Source: Euryodendron excelsum (taxonomy: Eukaryota > Streptophyta > Magnoliopsida > Ericales > Pentaphylacaceae). Taken from it: a DNA stretch of 64,000 nt. Position numbers and translations under genes: made by a program. Where the stretch lies: the NCBI GenBank assembly GCA_033060915.1, contig CM065378.1, forward strand, positions 14,831,501 to 14,895,500, in the 5' to 3' direction. Shown here piece by piece: positions 46,870 through 58,084 of the stretch (within the stretch, counting starts at the first letter, position 1; each line of letters opens with the position of its first letter). The notes under the pieces were generated by a model, which was not told where the DNA came from, searched no databases, and was given only the letters and a program-made list of their open reading frames with translations.

Positions 46870-49800
46870 GTTCCTCTCTCTATATATATCTAATTGTTCG
46901 CTGATGGATCTATGTTGTTGCTTTTGTTCCCAAATGGGGGATTTTCACCGTGAGGAACTTCTTGTCCTTTTGCCTTCAATTTGGTTCTTAGGTTTTCTGG
47001 TTTAATCAGTTATTTCTTTCTGTTAGTTTCAGTTTCCTTTGTATTCGCTAATTGGGAATTTTATGTTAGGATTTTTGTTTGGCCGTGAAAGTGGTTGTGG
47101 CATTTCTCGCGTTCGAGTCGTGCAATGTACCTATGTTTCCTTATTAGACGAGCCTAATTTTAGGAATCTCCTCTCCCTCTCTCTCCCCCACCCTTCTCTC
47201 TCGCTGTATATATTTATATATGCAAGAATGCATATATGTTCAGATATCTGTCTACCGTCATTTTGATGTTTCTGATCATTTTCTCATTTCGTTCAATTTG
47301 CTATTTCGTAATTGCTTCTTGGCGTTCTGGGACAAATTTGTGATTTTTTCTATCAATTTAATGAGTGTTGAAACTTATTTGATCCTCATCAGGATTCCTT
47401 TTCTCTTATGCATATATTTGTTTTGGTGGTAGTTCATATGTTGCTTCTATTTTTGTGGCTGGTAGTCTGCTGTTTTGTTGGACGAAATTAAAATATAGGC
47501 TGTGTTAATGTGTTTGTGTCCATGCGAGCATGCTTTGGTTTTGCAAGTTCTTGTGTGCTGGAAGCATCTTTTTAATCTGATGGTTGTTTGCCTTCAATAA
47601 GAAGCACACACCTACCAGAATTTGATGTTTGTCAGCCTACCATAATGACTTGTAACCACAGTTCAATCTTGTATGTTGATTTCTTTTAATATGCTCCTCA
47701 ATCAACCCCCCACCCCGTTTCTCTTTCTTTCCCCAACAATATGCCTGGGAAAAAAAATTCATAAATTACAAGAACAGTAACTTATGAAAAAGGATGGGTG
47801 GGGGGCTATTTTGCATCTTACATGCCTTTTTTTTTATACTCTAATTTTTGCTGCTTTACTTTTTTTCCCATTTGGCTAAGTTATCTTGCACTAGCATTGT
47901 CGCATCGGAATGCCCTTAAGACCACTTACAGCTTGTGTGGAAGAAGGTTGATCAAATTTTAGCACTCTGGAGTTTTACTGATGGTTTCAAAAAATTAATT
48001 TCTTGGGGGATAATTGTTTTGAGTGCTTAATCTTTGTAATTGTACTATAGGGGAACATGATTTATTTTAACTGTTCTTGGACAACTCATTGTGTTTATTA
48101 TCATCATAGTCCTATAAAAATTACTTCCTTCTTGCTTTGTGGGATCTAGTTTATGAAATATTAAAGGAACCTTTTACATCCTTTTGTAGCTCATAAATGT
48201 CTTGGCAGTTGGCACAAACAGCATTGCTCATGCGTCATGATTTTTCATTGTATATGGTGTGTTTGAGTGATGTATGCCTGTATGGTATATGTTGAGTGAC
48301 TTGAGTCTATTGAGAATGTTCCTCAAAGCCCTTGGTGTGACCCATACCAACATTCAGCCCCGATATTCCCATGGTTGGCATGCGCTTTTACGCAGTTTTT
48401 TGAATTTGTTAATTTTTCACTGACTATTTCCTGTCTACTCGTGAATTATAATCTAATGTGGACTGTCACATTGTGTGATGTTCACTGCAATTTTATTATT
48501 TGGTTCCTATGTAGTACTTCCAAATGCTGTAATCACAAATTATTTTTTAAGTTATTACACCTTACAGGAAATTATGACATGTGAGATGATATTGTAGGTG
48601 TAGCATATGTAGAAGTTACAATGGGATGCTTGACCAATTAACATATTTTGACTTCAATTATCATTGTGCACAGCATGAGTCAACTGCTAGTTTCTGGAAT
48701 CAGGTTTAATTAGGAAAGAGTAGGGAAGTGCAGGTAAGGTTAGCAGTGAAAATTCCCGAGCAGCTCTCTGCACACATGCCTTGTGTACTTGGTGAACCCC
48801 ACGTGCAAAGAGAATCTTATTTCCTATTAGATTTGAAACGTAATACTTATAAAGCACAAACTGGGAAAACTTTGGACTGGGGTATATATGAAGATTTAAA
48901 CCTCAATTTTGAATATTTCTGAGTCTGATTGCAGAGAGGGAGTGTCTGTTTTAGGTCTTTGCAATCCTGGAATTGGTCACCAACTTTTACACTTGGAACC
49001 AGCGAAGTTGCATCTGAACTGGCAGCCATGAGACTGGTGGCTCCTTGTATGTTGGAATCATCAAAAGCTGGCACAATGAATTGTTGTCATTGGTTTGCTT
49101 TGGCCGATAGTGGACTGTACCCTAGGTTTGTGTTAAGACAGGCTTGGCGCATGCTTGGCCTTGTTCATTTCTGATTTTGAGTAATGTTGCTATTGACCCG
49201 GACAGGTTGCAGCTTTGCATGATTGGCCTTGTTCATTTTCTTCACGAAATGATGATTTGTGCTTGATGTTTCTTTTACTTATTTTTCAGGTGAATGCACT
49301 AAAGCCTGTTTTTCTTTTTTGTAGCTTGTTACCAAAAGTGCTATTTTTCAGTGTGTGTATCTTTGGAATTTATTGCAAATCTGGCTCGAACTAACACCTG
49401 TACCAAAATAAAAATCAGTCAAAAAACTGGTAGTGCCAAGTCATATCCATAATTAAAAACCATCATAAAAATTGTAGTGCCACACCATATCCCCATTCCG
49501 TTTAAGCAACTTATTAATTCCTAGATTTTGTTTTGCTTTATCTTCCTCTACTCTAATCGCACCATGTTTTTCCATGCTCCATTGGAAAAGAATTGTAAAA
49601 CCATTCATGACAAAGTGTCCTATAACTGTGTTTAGAGTTGAAAAGGCATGGCTAATGGTAAGAAATCGGTAATGATAGGGTAAAACTGCTGTAGTGTTTT
49701 TGGAAAATGTGTTGATTGTGCAAGTTTTGTCTATTGTACTGGTTCCGACATTGCAAGGTAGTGCAATTAATACTGGATGACAACATTTTAACCGGTCTCT

Positions 49801-51232
49801 CCTGGATGATATTTTAATTTGAAATTGAATTGCTTCCTGATCCTTAAATATGTAATCTCTGGCCTCTTCTTTTTTATATGCATATTTCCATGAATTCGTA
49901 GCATATTGTTACAAGGTTTCCAAGTCTTCTTAAAGTACCTTCACCTTGGAAAAATCTGAATGGCATGGTTGCATTTTGTGCAGATTGTGTTTCTTCAATT
50001 TTGATGATAACTCTGCAGAAGATGGTCATTTCAGTTTTATAATGAGGGCTCGAAAACCTGAAACTCTTATGATGCTGGAACCTTGCAAGCCTCCCCCTGC
50101 AAAGAAATTTCGAAAAGAGCGAAATCGGGGAAGATTACCTGATGCTACTATTTCGACTGAAAATATGGAACAGCTGATCTGGAAAGAATTCCCTGAAGAC
50201 CTTTTTGAAGCTGTTGTTGCAAGACTTCCCATTGCCACATTCTTCCGCTTCCGCTCAGTTTGTAGGAAGTGGAATTGCTTGCTGACCTCTCATAGCTTCT
50301 CCCAGCAATGTGCACAAATCCCACAAGCCCAGCCGTGGTTTTACACCATCACCCACGAAAATGTGAATACTGGAGCCATGTATGACCCTTCCTTGAAAAA
50401 ATGGCACCACCCTACCATCCCTGCTTTGTCAACGAAGTTAATTGTCTTGCCAGTAGCTTCAGCTGGGGGTCTTGTCTGCTTTCTTGATGTTGGCCATAGG
50501 AGCTTCTATGTATGCAACCCTCTTACTCGATCCTTCAAGGAGTTGCCAGCTAGATCAGTTAAAGTCTGGTCCCGAGTTGCCGTGGGGATGACTCTGAATG
50601 GTGAATCGACTAGTGGGAGCTATAAGATCCTCTGGGTAGGTTGTGATGGAGAGTATGAAGTTTATGACTCCATGAGGAACTCTTGGACCCGCCCGGGAAG
50701 CATGCCCTGCACTGTTAAGCTACCTCTGTCACTGAACTTCAGGTCCCAAGCAGTGTCCATTGATGGCACGCTTTACTTCATGCGTTCAGACCCGGATGGG
50801 ATTGTGTCCTACAATATGGTTACTGGGGTTTGGAAGCAGTTTGTAATCCCGGTCCCTCTGCATGTGAGTGATCATACGCTGGCAGAATGTGGGGGGCGGA
50901 TCATGCTCGTGGGGCTGCTGACAAAGAATGCTGCCACATGCGTGTCCATATGGGAGCTGCAGAAGATGACTCTGTTGTGGAAGGAGGTTGACAGAATGCC
51001 AAACATATTGTGCTTGGAATTTTACGGAAAGCACGTTAGAATGACTTGCTTGGGTAACAAGGGTTTACTCATGTTGTCATTGAGATCCAGACAAATGAAC
51101 CGACTGGTTACCTACGATATATTGACTAGGGAATGGCTAAAGGTTCCTTGGTGTATGCTGCCGCGTGGGAGAAAGCGTCAGTGGATTGCTTGTGGCACTG
51201 CATTTCATCCTTGCCTGACGGCTTCAGCTTGA
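46650..51232 (+). CDS. LCR: F-box/kelch protein LEAF CURLING RESPONSIVENESS (F-box only protein 6), miR394-regulated
   Basis: Two coding exons: 46650-46807 and 49984-51232, split by a 3.2 kb intron in phase 2. The product has 468 residues, close to the Arabidopsis length. The N-terminus MEGLAMLRQLIGEVQELLEL and the junction HG/LCFFNFDD match the family. The F-box (about residues 112-155) reads FPEDLFEAVVARLPIATFFR, then FRSVCRKWN. The remainder is a kelch-like beta-propeller region (WFYTITHENVNTGAMYDPSL, ASAGGLVCFLD, LLTKNAATCVSIWELQKMTL). It would act as the substrate receptor of an SCF E3 ubiquitin ligase. In Arabidopsis it controls leaf shape and stem-cell competence under miR394. The frame extends upstream of exon 2 (to 49946) without a good start, so the spliced model is preferred. 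Confidence 0.95.
46808..49983 (+). other. 3.2 kb LCR intron
   Basis: The donor is CACGG/GTCTCT and the acceptor TTGTGCAG/A. The donor is weak (GTCTCT) and is followed within 13 bases by a (CT)24 microsatellite at 46821-46868. No coding likeness is seen. A 64-codon frame at 48728-48922 and an 81-codon frame at 48929-49174 do not resemble anything. Leader-type alternative exons are possible but cannot be shown. Confidence 0.6.
46821..46868. repeat. (CT)24 microsatellite just inside LCR intron 1
   Basis: It is an uninterrupted CT repeat beginning 13 bases after the splice donor. Its length may vary and could affect donor recognition. Confidence 0.95.
50983..51002 (+). promoter_or_regulatory. 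miR394 target site in LCR
   Basis: GGAGGTTGACAGAATGCCAA is complementary to miR394 (TTGGCATTCTGTCCACCTCC) with a single mismatch, at the seventh base of the site. It encodes EVDRMPN, the conserved position of the site in LCR genes. Confidence 0.95.
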
Positions 51233-52599
51233 TTTAGCAATTGCCCTTATTTCTGGCAGCAGAAGCCACATCAAATGCGGGGTTTCTCTTGTTTGGTGTC
51301 ATTTTATCCTTAATTGGCTGCAAGCTTTTGCCAGTATTTTCTCTGCCTGCAGCTCAATTTTATCTATGATAAAGAAGTAGCTGATCCTACGGGATCTATG
51401 ATGATTATGTTTTCCTTTGTTGTACAAACATCCAAGCGCCAACTTTTATGGTTAGAAATGCTTTAGTCTTTATTGATGGAGAATAATCCCTGTAAATTTA
51501 TTATGCAGACCTACTCTCTCTCTCTCTCTGAGTTGGGCTCTGTTCATTGGGATGCAGGTATTACAGCATTTATTGAGGGGAAGGTTAAAGGCCCTTCTGT
51601 CACAACTCTGTTTTTCCTACTGATATATTTTCTTGTTGGGAGGTTTAAACAGCAGTAACCTCTGTTTCCCAGCAGAATCACAGTGACGTTTTCACAGAAA
51701 CTTCTTTCCCTTTAATAACATTTGATGGTGTTGGCATGAAATTTAATTTTCATGTAAATAGTTGAATGGAAGAACGCTCCCCATGACCTGAACTACAGGA
51801 TGATTCTATTCTGCATTTTCTGATTGATGGATTCTTTTCATTCGCGCTGATACTTAGTGCGTGCCCATGCGCATGTGTTCCGTAGTCAAGAACTAAATGA
51901 GCCCTTTCCTTGTTAGGCTTTAGAATCGAAGTTCAGATGCGGGTTCTGAGTAAAAGGTGTGGGAATAATAACATTGAAAAGGGCAACCAAATCCCATGTT
52001 ATAGGATACAAGGAGAGCGGCAAACATCAAGAATTTGGTTTCGACAAACAAACAAACTCAAAAATTATCCCACAGTGCCTGCTTTATGAGGAGCATATAT
52101 ATCACAATATAGGTCTCATAGTAGTATGATATGTCTCTGCTTGGAATAAGACGGACACGTGTTTTGGACCAATGATAATCGATGAGATGTTAAACCATTA
52201 CTTCCTCAGAAACTTCAAATCCTCCCTAGCCACATCCATCAAACTCATACAGAGCAAAGAGAAAGACTAGAATCATCCACAAGCTAGGTAGAATTTTGTA
52301 TGTTAAACAAAGGCATTGTGCACGTTGAATATGAAATATTCCAAACTCTCCCAACAGTGCCGCTAATCGTGGAAGGTCACTATTAAACATTTTTGCAATA
52401 AAAACTCTAAGCAATCATCATAATTGTTATAAATGATGATGGGCATGATGGGAAGGTGCATCTTTATTCATATTCAAACTTTCCACGCCATGACCAACAA
52501 CCTCTAGTCTTGTAAATAAAAGCTTAATTTCTAATTCTATACTAACGATAGTCACACATCACAAGAAGTAACCATTTGCTACAGTATTGCAAGATTTGC
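51233..52599. other. Convergent 3' flanks of LCR and RAMP4
   Basis: The stretch 51233 to about 51720 is likely LCR 3' UTR. A 62-codon minus frame at 52226-52414 and a 61-codon plus frame at 51473-51658 are not recognisable. The RAMP4 3' UTR extends below 52600. Nothing else is visible. Confidence 0.45.
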
Positions 52600-54546
52600 T
52601 TAAGCCATGCCTCCGCTTGCAGCTGTCCTGATTATCTGAAACAGAGCTGGAATAACAAGAAAAAAAAAATGCCATCAGTAACCCATCAAGACAAATATGT
52701 GATCTACACAGATTTGAGGAAGATTATTGCAAAACTAAACAAGATGTACCGTGAAGTGTGAATTATGGTCTTGCCACACTTGAGCTATAGAATTAGCAAA
52801 CAACCCTAAATGCATGTGAAGGCTAGAGAAAAATGCTTCCAAATTCAACTAGAATAAGCCAAAAGTACAAGCAGCCAGATGGAAATTTGGTATGGAAATT
52901 TATCTATTTTATCTAAATTTATTTCTGAAAAGGTTCAAAATGTGTTAGTTGGTGATGAATGTCTCTTAGTTGGTGATGAATTTCTTTCGCATACGTTTAT
53001 ACACGGAAAACCCTTTTTAAACTAAAGAGCTTTTTTTATATGGTGGAAACAAAGATTCCTTTAACGTTCATGCTTGATTCACAAATCAAATGGGTTGTGA
53101 AGAAAGTGACAGAAAATGTTATCAACATAAAATGTAAACAGTAATAAGAAGGATAGAAGAAGACAAGTAGGGAACTACGGAAGAATCTTACATGAACCAA
53201 TGACGACAAATACAAAAAAACCGAGGAGAATAGGGCCAACAGGATAGTCATTTCCCTTTTTTGTAGTTGATTCAGGCACGGCCCCTCTCTTGGTAATGTT
53301 CTTGTCAAACCTCTCCACCTTCCTATCAGCAAGACGCCTTGACGTTGTCTGCAATTATGCAATTCACAGCACTGTCAAACAAGGGAATATTTACATTATA
53401 TCGAGCTGAAAGAATATCATTTTTACAAACTAGGCAACAGACATAAAGCAACCAAATGAATGGAACTGCATGCCATCCCTCAAAATGCAAATGATCCAAG
53501 AACTCAAATCACTGAAATCAATTATTAAGGGCGTACATTGGCATCTCAACCAGCAAGAACCATATTTATCACAAAGTCTGTCAATAAGAAGCCTCAAACA
53601 ATGTTTATCACGTGTAAGGGCTTAATGCCGATTTTCAACCAAATCCAAATGCAAACATATTGACCAAACATAAAAAGATAAGAGAGGGGAGGAGGGATGA
53701 AACGTAGTTACTCCTAGATGAGTTTGCACATAACACTTTTTTCTTTGTTCTTTTTTGGCATTTGAAAGAACCTCAACTAACACATTCTCCAAAGAAACTA
53801 CCTTGATGGTGCTTCCACACACCCCCACCCAAAAAAATAAAACTGGTCTAAGGATCTACAAAACAATTATGCATACCCCAGTGGTAAACAAAATTACTAT
53901 TGTGTGCCAAATATTGAAACGGCCAAAGGTCAGCCCACCAAATTATGAACCGCAGTCATGGACCTTACGTTTTCCAATGAATGGATGCAAATAAATCTCA
54001 CCGTTTTTGGTGGTTAGGAACCAAAGTGATCGGCTCTTTGCTTGTATGGCGTTATCAAATTTTGCTACCCTATGAATCGAGATCATGCGATGTTCAGCGA
54101 GAATATGAGCCACCATGGTGTTGTGATTCATGGCACAGTATTATCATCATTCATTCTCTTGTGACCAAGATAAGAAGAAAATTCGTATATATATATTGAA
54201 GTATGTAGATCCAAAGACATAATTTTTTGCCTTACGGAAGACTGGGGCGCATTGGTTGCTACAGTAATCCGATTAGCAATTCCTACTGCTAAACAGGTTT
54301 GTTAATGATTAGAAAAAATATATCTTTGAAGATCTTTTGAAGAAAAATGCTGGCTCAATCAGATTTATTCTAAGAAAGATGGAGGTAGGGTTGCGAACTT
54401 GCAGATTATTAACTTTCACCTTCGACAATTTACATGTTCATGTATAATTATCGACGGATCAACGAATTGCATGTTATACAATTGCAGATTTCAAGAAAAT
54501 AAAAAAGAAAAAAGAAAGAGAAAAACAGAGCATGAAAAATTACCAT
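52600..54546 (-). CDS. RAMP4: Stress-associated ER protein / ribosome-associated membrane protein 4
   Basis: Three coding exons on minus: 54546-54544 (ATG only, donor GTAATT), 53348-53192 and 52646-52600. The product has 68 residues, the normal family length. It reads MTTSRRLADRKVERFDKNIT, then KRGAVPESTTKKGNDYPVGP, and a single C-terminal membrane segment ILLGFFVFVVIGSSLFQII, ending TAASGGMA. RAMP4/SERP proteins are tail-anchored in the ER, associate with the translocon and protect nascent membrane proteins under stress. The start codon alone forms the first coding exon, which is why no long frame starts with it; the intron after it is 1.2 kb. Identification is secure because the whole protein is collinear with the family. 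Confidence 0.95.
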
Positions 54547-54652
54547 GTTTACAGGGGTAGATCAGGTGGCCGGAAACGATTGGAGCACGGAAGCGCCGGA
54601 GAATTTTTCAGGTGATTCGTTCTCTGCACCGGCGAGGCGAAGGAAACCAATG

Positions 54653-54673
54653 CTCTCTCTCTCTCTCTCTCTC
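54653..54673. repeat. (CT)n run in RAMP4 5' leader
   Basis: About ten CT units on + (GA on the transcribed strand) lie between the presumed TATA region and the start codon of RAMP4. GA/CT leaders recur at SPL and LCR. Confidence 0.7.
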
Positions 54674-54822
54674 TTCTTCTTCTCCTCTCTTTCCCCTTCT
54701 GTTAAGCTTCCAATCTTTTGCTGTATAAAAACTAGACCACTATATTCAAGGGCTGGGCGGCGTGGGCGCTTTGTCCAGAATCCAAAAAACAAACTCGGTT
54801 TTAATTACGGGCCGGCTTAAAA

Positions 54823-54834
54823 TTACGCGTCATC
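54823..54834 (-). promoter_or_regulatory. Candidate unfolded-protein-response element (pUPRE-II-like) upstream of RAMP4
   Basis: The minus strand reads GATGACGCGTAA, 11 of 12 bases of the plant pUPRE-II sequence as I remember it (GATGACGCGTAC), a bZIP60/OsbZIP50-type site. It lies about 280 bp before the ATG and about 80 bp upstream of a TATA-like GAATATAGTGG (near 54740). A second bZIP-type core, TGACGTA, lies about 15 bp further upstream (54846-54852). Confidence 0.5.
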
Positions 54835-54852
54835 GCAGCGACTCATACGTCA

Positions 54853-57800
54853 TAGACTTGCTCATTATTGCCGGAAACGCGTAGATAGGATATTGTCACG
54901 GGGTTGTAAACCAACACTAGATTTACTCGGTGATGGCAACAAGTTTTTCAAATTTGGCCTCAGCCAACCCAAGTGTTTACACACACAAGTAATTGAGTGT
55001 TTAGAACACATCCCAAAGATTACAGGCACTAACCCAACCTTTCTCAAGCATCAACTTACAAAGGAACACTCAAAAGTATTAGACAGAATAACCCTCTGCC
55101 TTATATTCGAAAATGTCATACTAATATATAGGCTACAATTGAAATTGTGGGTAAAACATTACAAGAGATTATGGAATCACGGAGATGACCCACGATCTTG
55201 AAGTTGAAACCCCCAACTGCCTTAGGGCTGTGCTGGCTCAACACAAACCTGTCAGCATATAGAATCATATAACTGCAAGCAGTTGCTTGTTTGCTGCCTG
55301 ATTTTCATGCGACACCTGTCCACAAAATTCCAGTACATATACAAAACTCAGTAACCGCCAATACCCAACTGACATTGACCCAGTCAAGCTAATTTCCTGA
55401 TTATTTTCCCAGCTCCAACACTTCACCGATTCCAGCATACATTTCTCACAAGCCAGCTGCAACTCAAACATCCATGGCTCAACATGGTTTTGGGACTTCA
55501 CGTGTATCATCACCACTAACTTGTTAACGGGACAAGTGCTATCACCAACTAGCACTACCGAATCACCTCATGAAGACATGCCTCCCTCATGCCTTAGCTT
55601 CCTCACTTAGCTTGGGTGCAAGGTACCACCCTTAGCCAAGTGTAGCACACTATCAAGGTGCTAACAATAGGATACGTGATGTGCAATGATTGGATGGTGC
55701 TATGCACGTAAGACTCCCGTAATCAAAACAAGATTTATTTAATGCGTTGATTGTTTTTTCCTGTGTTTTTGGGATTAAAAAAGTTGTTAATTCAAACAAG
55801 GCTTCTGATTTCTAATTTCTCAGCCTCAAGCTTAGATATTATTACCCTACTTCATGCTTCATACACACAGACAATCCAAGTTACGACTTTGTGAATTTGA
55901 TGATTCAACTTACGACTACATTGAAATTTTCCGTAGACAACTTGTACAGTATTTTTAATTCATGCTGAGATTCTGAATAAGAAGCCTTTGAACACCTAAA
56001 CCATTTATTATTATTATTTTTATAGGTTTTTAGGTTATACATACTTATTTTAAACAAAAAAAACCAATTGAATTTTAGTAAAAAAAAAAATACTATAAAA
56101 AAAAAAAAAGAGAGGCTACTTTAGAGGGAAAGAAACCTAGTTGAAATAGTTTTTTTCGTTTTTAGTGACTTTTATTCAAATTCAATTTTTGTTTATTTTG
56201 TGAATATGTATAACCCTTCAAACTCATAAAAATAATAAAATTAAATTTCATTTAAAGAAATTACTGAAGACAAAAAAAACTAATAAAAAAGTTGAGAAAA
56301 AAAATTAGTGCCAAACCAGGCCTAAGAAGCCTTTGAACACCTAAACCAGTTAGATGGGTTAGGTAAAGTTTTCAGTTTCTCAATTTCACCATCATTCAAA
56401 ATTTGAACAGGTGACTGATTCCACTACAGGAATAATTATAAAATGTATTGCATTTCAAATTCAACGATTCACTAGCATAGCAAACAAAAGAGTTTATGAC
56501 AGAATCAAAACTTAATTATAAAATTTAGGTAGTTTTGAACTTATTTATAATCCAAATTCTAAACATAACTTCTATGGTTTAAAGCTTCTCCCAGACTCCC
56601 ATTGAAGCTGTATCTTCAAAACACAACTTCTTGAGCAACTTCAATATGATAAATAAGTTCAAATTCATTTGAATTTGATAGTTAAATCTAAAAACCACTT
56701 AAATTTGGGGATAAACTCGCAGATAAGGAATAAAGGCCAAGGCTCGGCCAATAGGAAATCAAAGTCGCGAAATCACTGCGTAAACAAGGCTGTACCATAT
56801 TATAACTTCTCAGGTTGGTCGTGAATACTTGTATGCAGCAGCTAGCTAACAAGGGCGACAGGCTACAGGAAGCCCGTCTGATAGAAGGAAAAACCTGAAA
56901 CTGTAAGTATGGCTCACAATCCTGAGTGGCCCAATACTTGAATTACTGTCAATAAAACAAACCTTGCTGAGGCAACTGGTTGCTGCAGCTGGGTAGCTAG
57001 AACTCTTCCTAGGTTCGAGCTATCCTAATCAACAAACCTTGGGGGAAGTAAAAAAAAAAAAAAGAGCTAATAGACATCAGAAGAGAGGACTGGTTCATTG
57101 CCTTGTCCTCCAATTTTATGGAAGAGGGTGCAGGCTCAAGAAACAATACATTATAAATTGCAAAGAACTGGTTTATAGCCCAAATTACAAGGAAGACATG
57201 TAGAATTGCAGAAATTGATCAATTCAAAGAGTACAATCATCAAAACAAGAAATAACACTAGAGAATCCAAGCTCAGTTTTCCTTCGGCAGAAAATTTGAG
57301 TGGGATTAGAAACAAATACACAAAGGTAGCCTATGATTGACACAGAGGCAGTCAGTAGAAGGACATCTGAAGAGTGCAGCTGGAAGAGGGGAAAACGTTA
57401 AAAAGAAGGAAAATATTATAGAAGTAAAGTTTCTCCCGAGGATAACAATATCCTGTATGACATTAAACTAAACTCTAATATGGTGACAAATATGGTGATG
57501 CAGACCTATAAGCTTGACCAAGAAATAAACTGAACTGAACTCCATTGCTACACTATTACTTGCAGTCTAATCAGAAACAATGAAGCAAATATACAGACAC
57601 ATGTAAGTGACTCTGAAATGTAATAATAGTCCACTTTTAAATACATAAATAAAAAAGGTTAAGTAATTAGTGCCCTATCAGGTGTGAAAAGAGTGGCAGC
57701 TGGTGAGCATTGCGCAGACAAGCTCCAACAGATTAATTTTCTTTTAAGGATAAGAAGTTGAAAGAACTATATACAATCCTTCCTTACAACTCCTCAAAAA

Positions 57801-58084
57801 GAAGCTCTGTTGGCATGACGACAATATTGTGCTTCCACCTTTGAGGTGCTTGAGTTCCCAAGAAACATGTCCTGTTCTAACAATACTCAAGTTGCAGATA
57901 AATTTGAGGTTAGGATTATCTGAGGTGATTCAGATTATTTGAGGTGATTCCCCCATGACCTGAAATGAATTTCCAGCTCCAACATTATGCGGGCATGAAA
58001 TCCAAGAATGATGAATCAGATCCACCAATTTTAGACCAAAGAGTCAATGAAAAACTATTGACATTAGATCAGATAATCCTAAAG
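54853..58084. other. Intergenic region between RAMP4 promoter and the J-domain gene
   Basis: The 102-codon plus (54893-55201) and 96-codon minus (55265-55555) frames have no family resemblance. The stretch 54880-55700 is less A/T-rich than its surroundings and may be a transposon fragment. The A-rich 55990-56320 stretch contains a near repeat of GAAGCCTTTGAACACCTAAACCA (55981 and 56328). About 57300-58084 is probably 3' UTR of the J-domain gene. No gene is supportable. Confidence 0.35.

Noticed and set aside
53036..53362. 108-codon minus frame starting MHNCRQRQGV
   Set aside because: It overlaps RAMP4 exon 2 in a different frame. The RAMP4 frame is collinear with a known 68-residue family, so this one is a shadow.
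55265..55555. 96-codon minus frame (MLVGDSTCPVNK...)
   Set aside because: Reasonable composition but no recognisable family and no splice context; possibly a transposon fragment.
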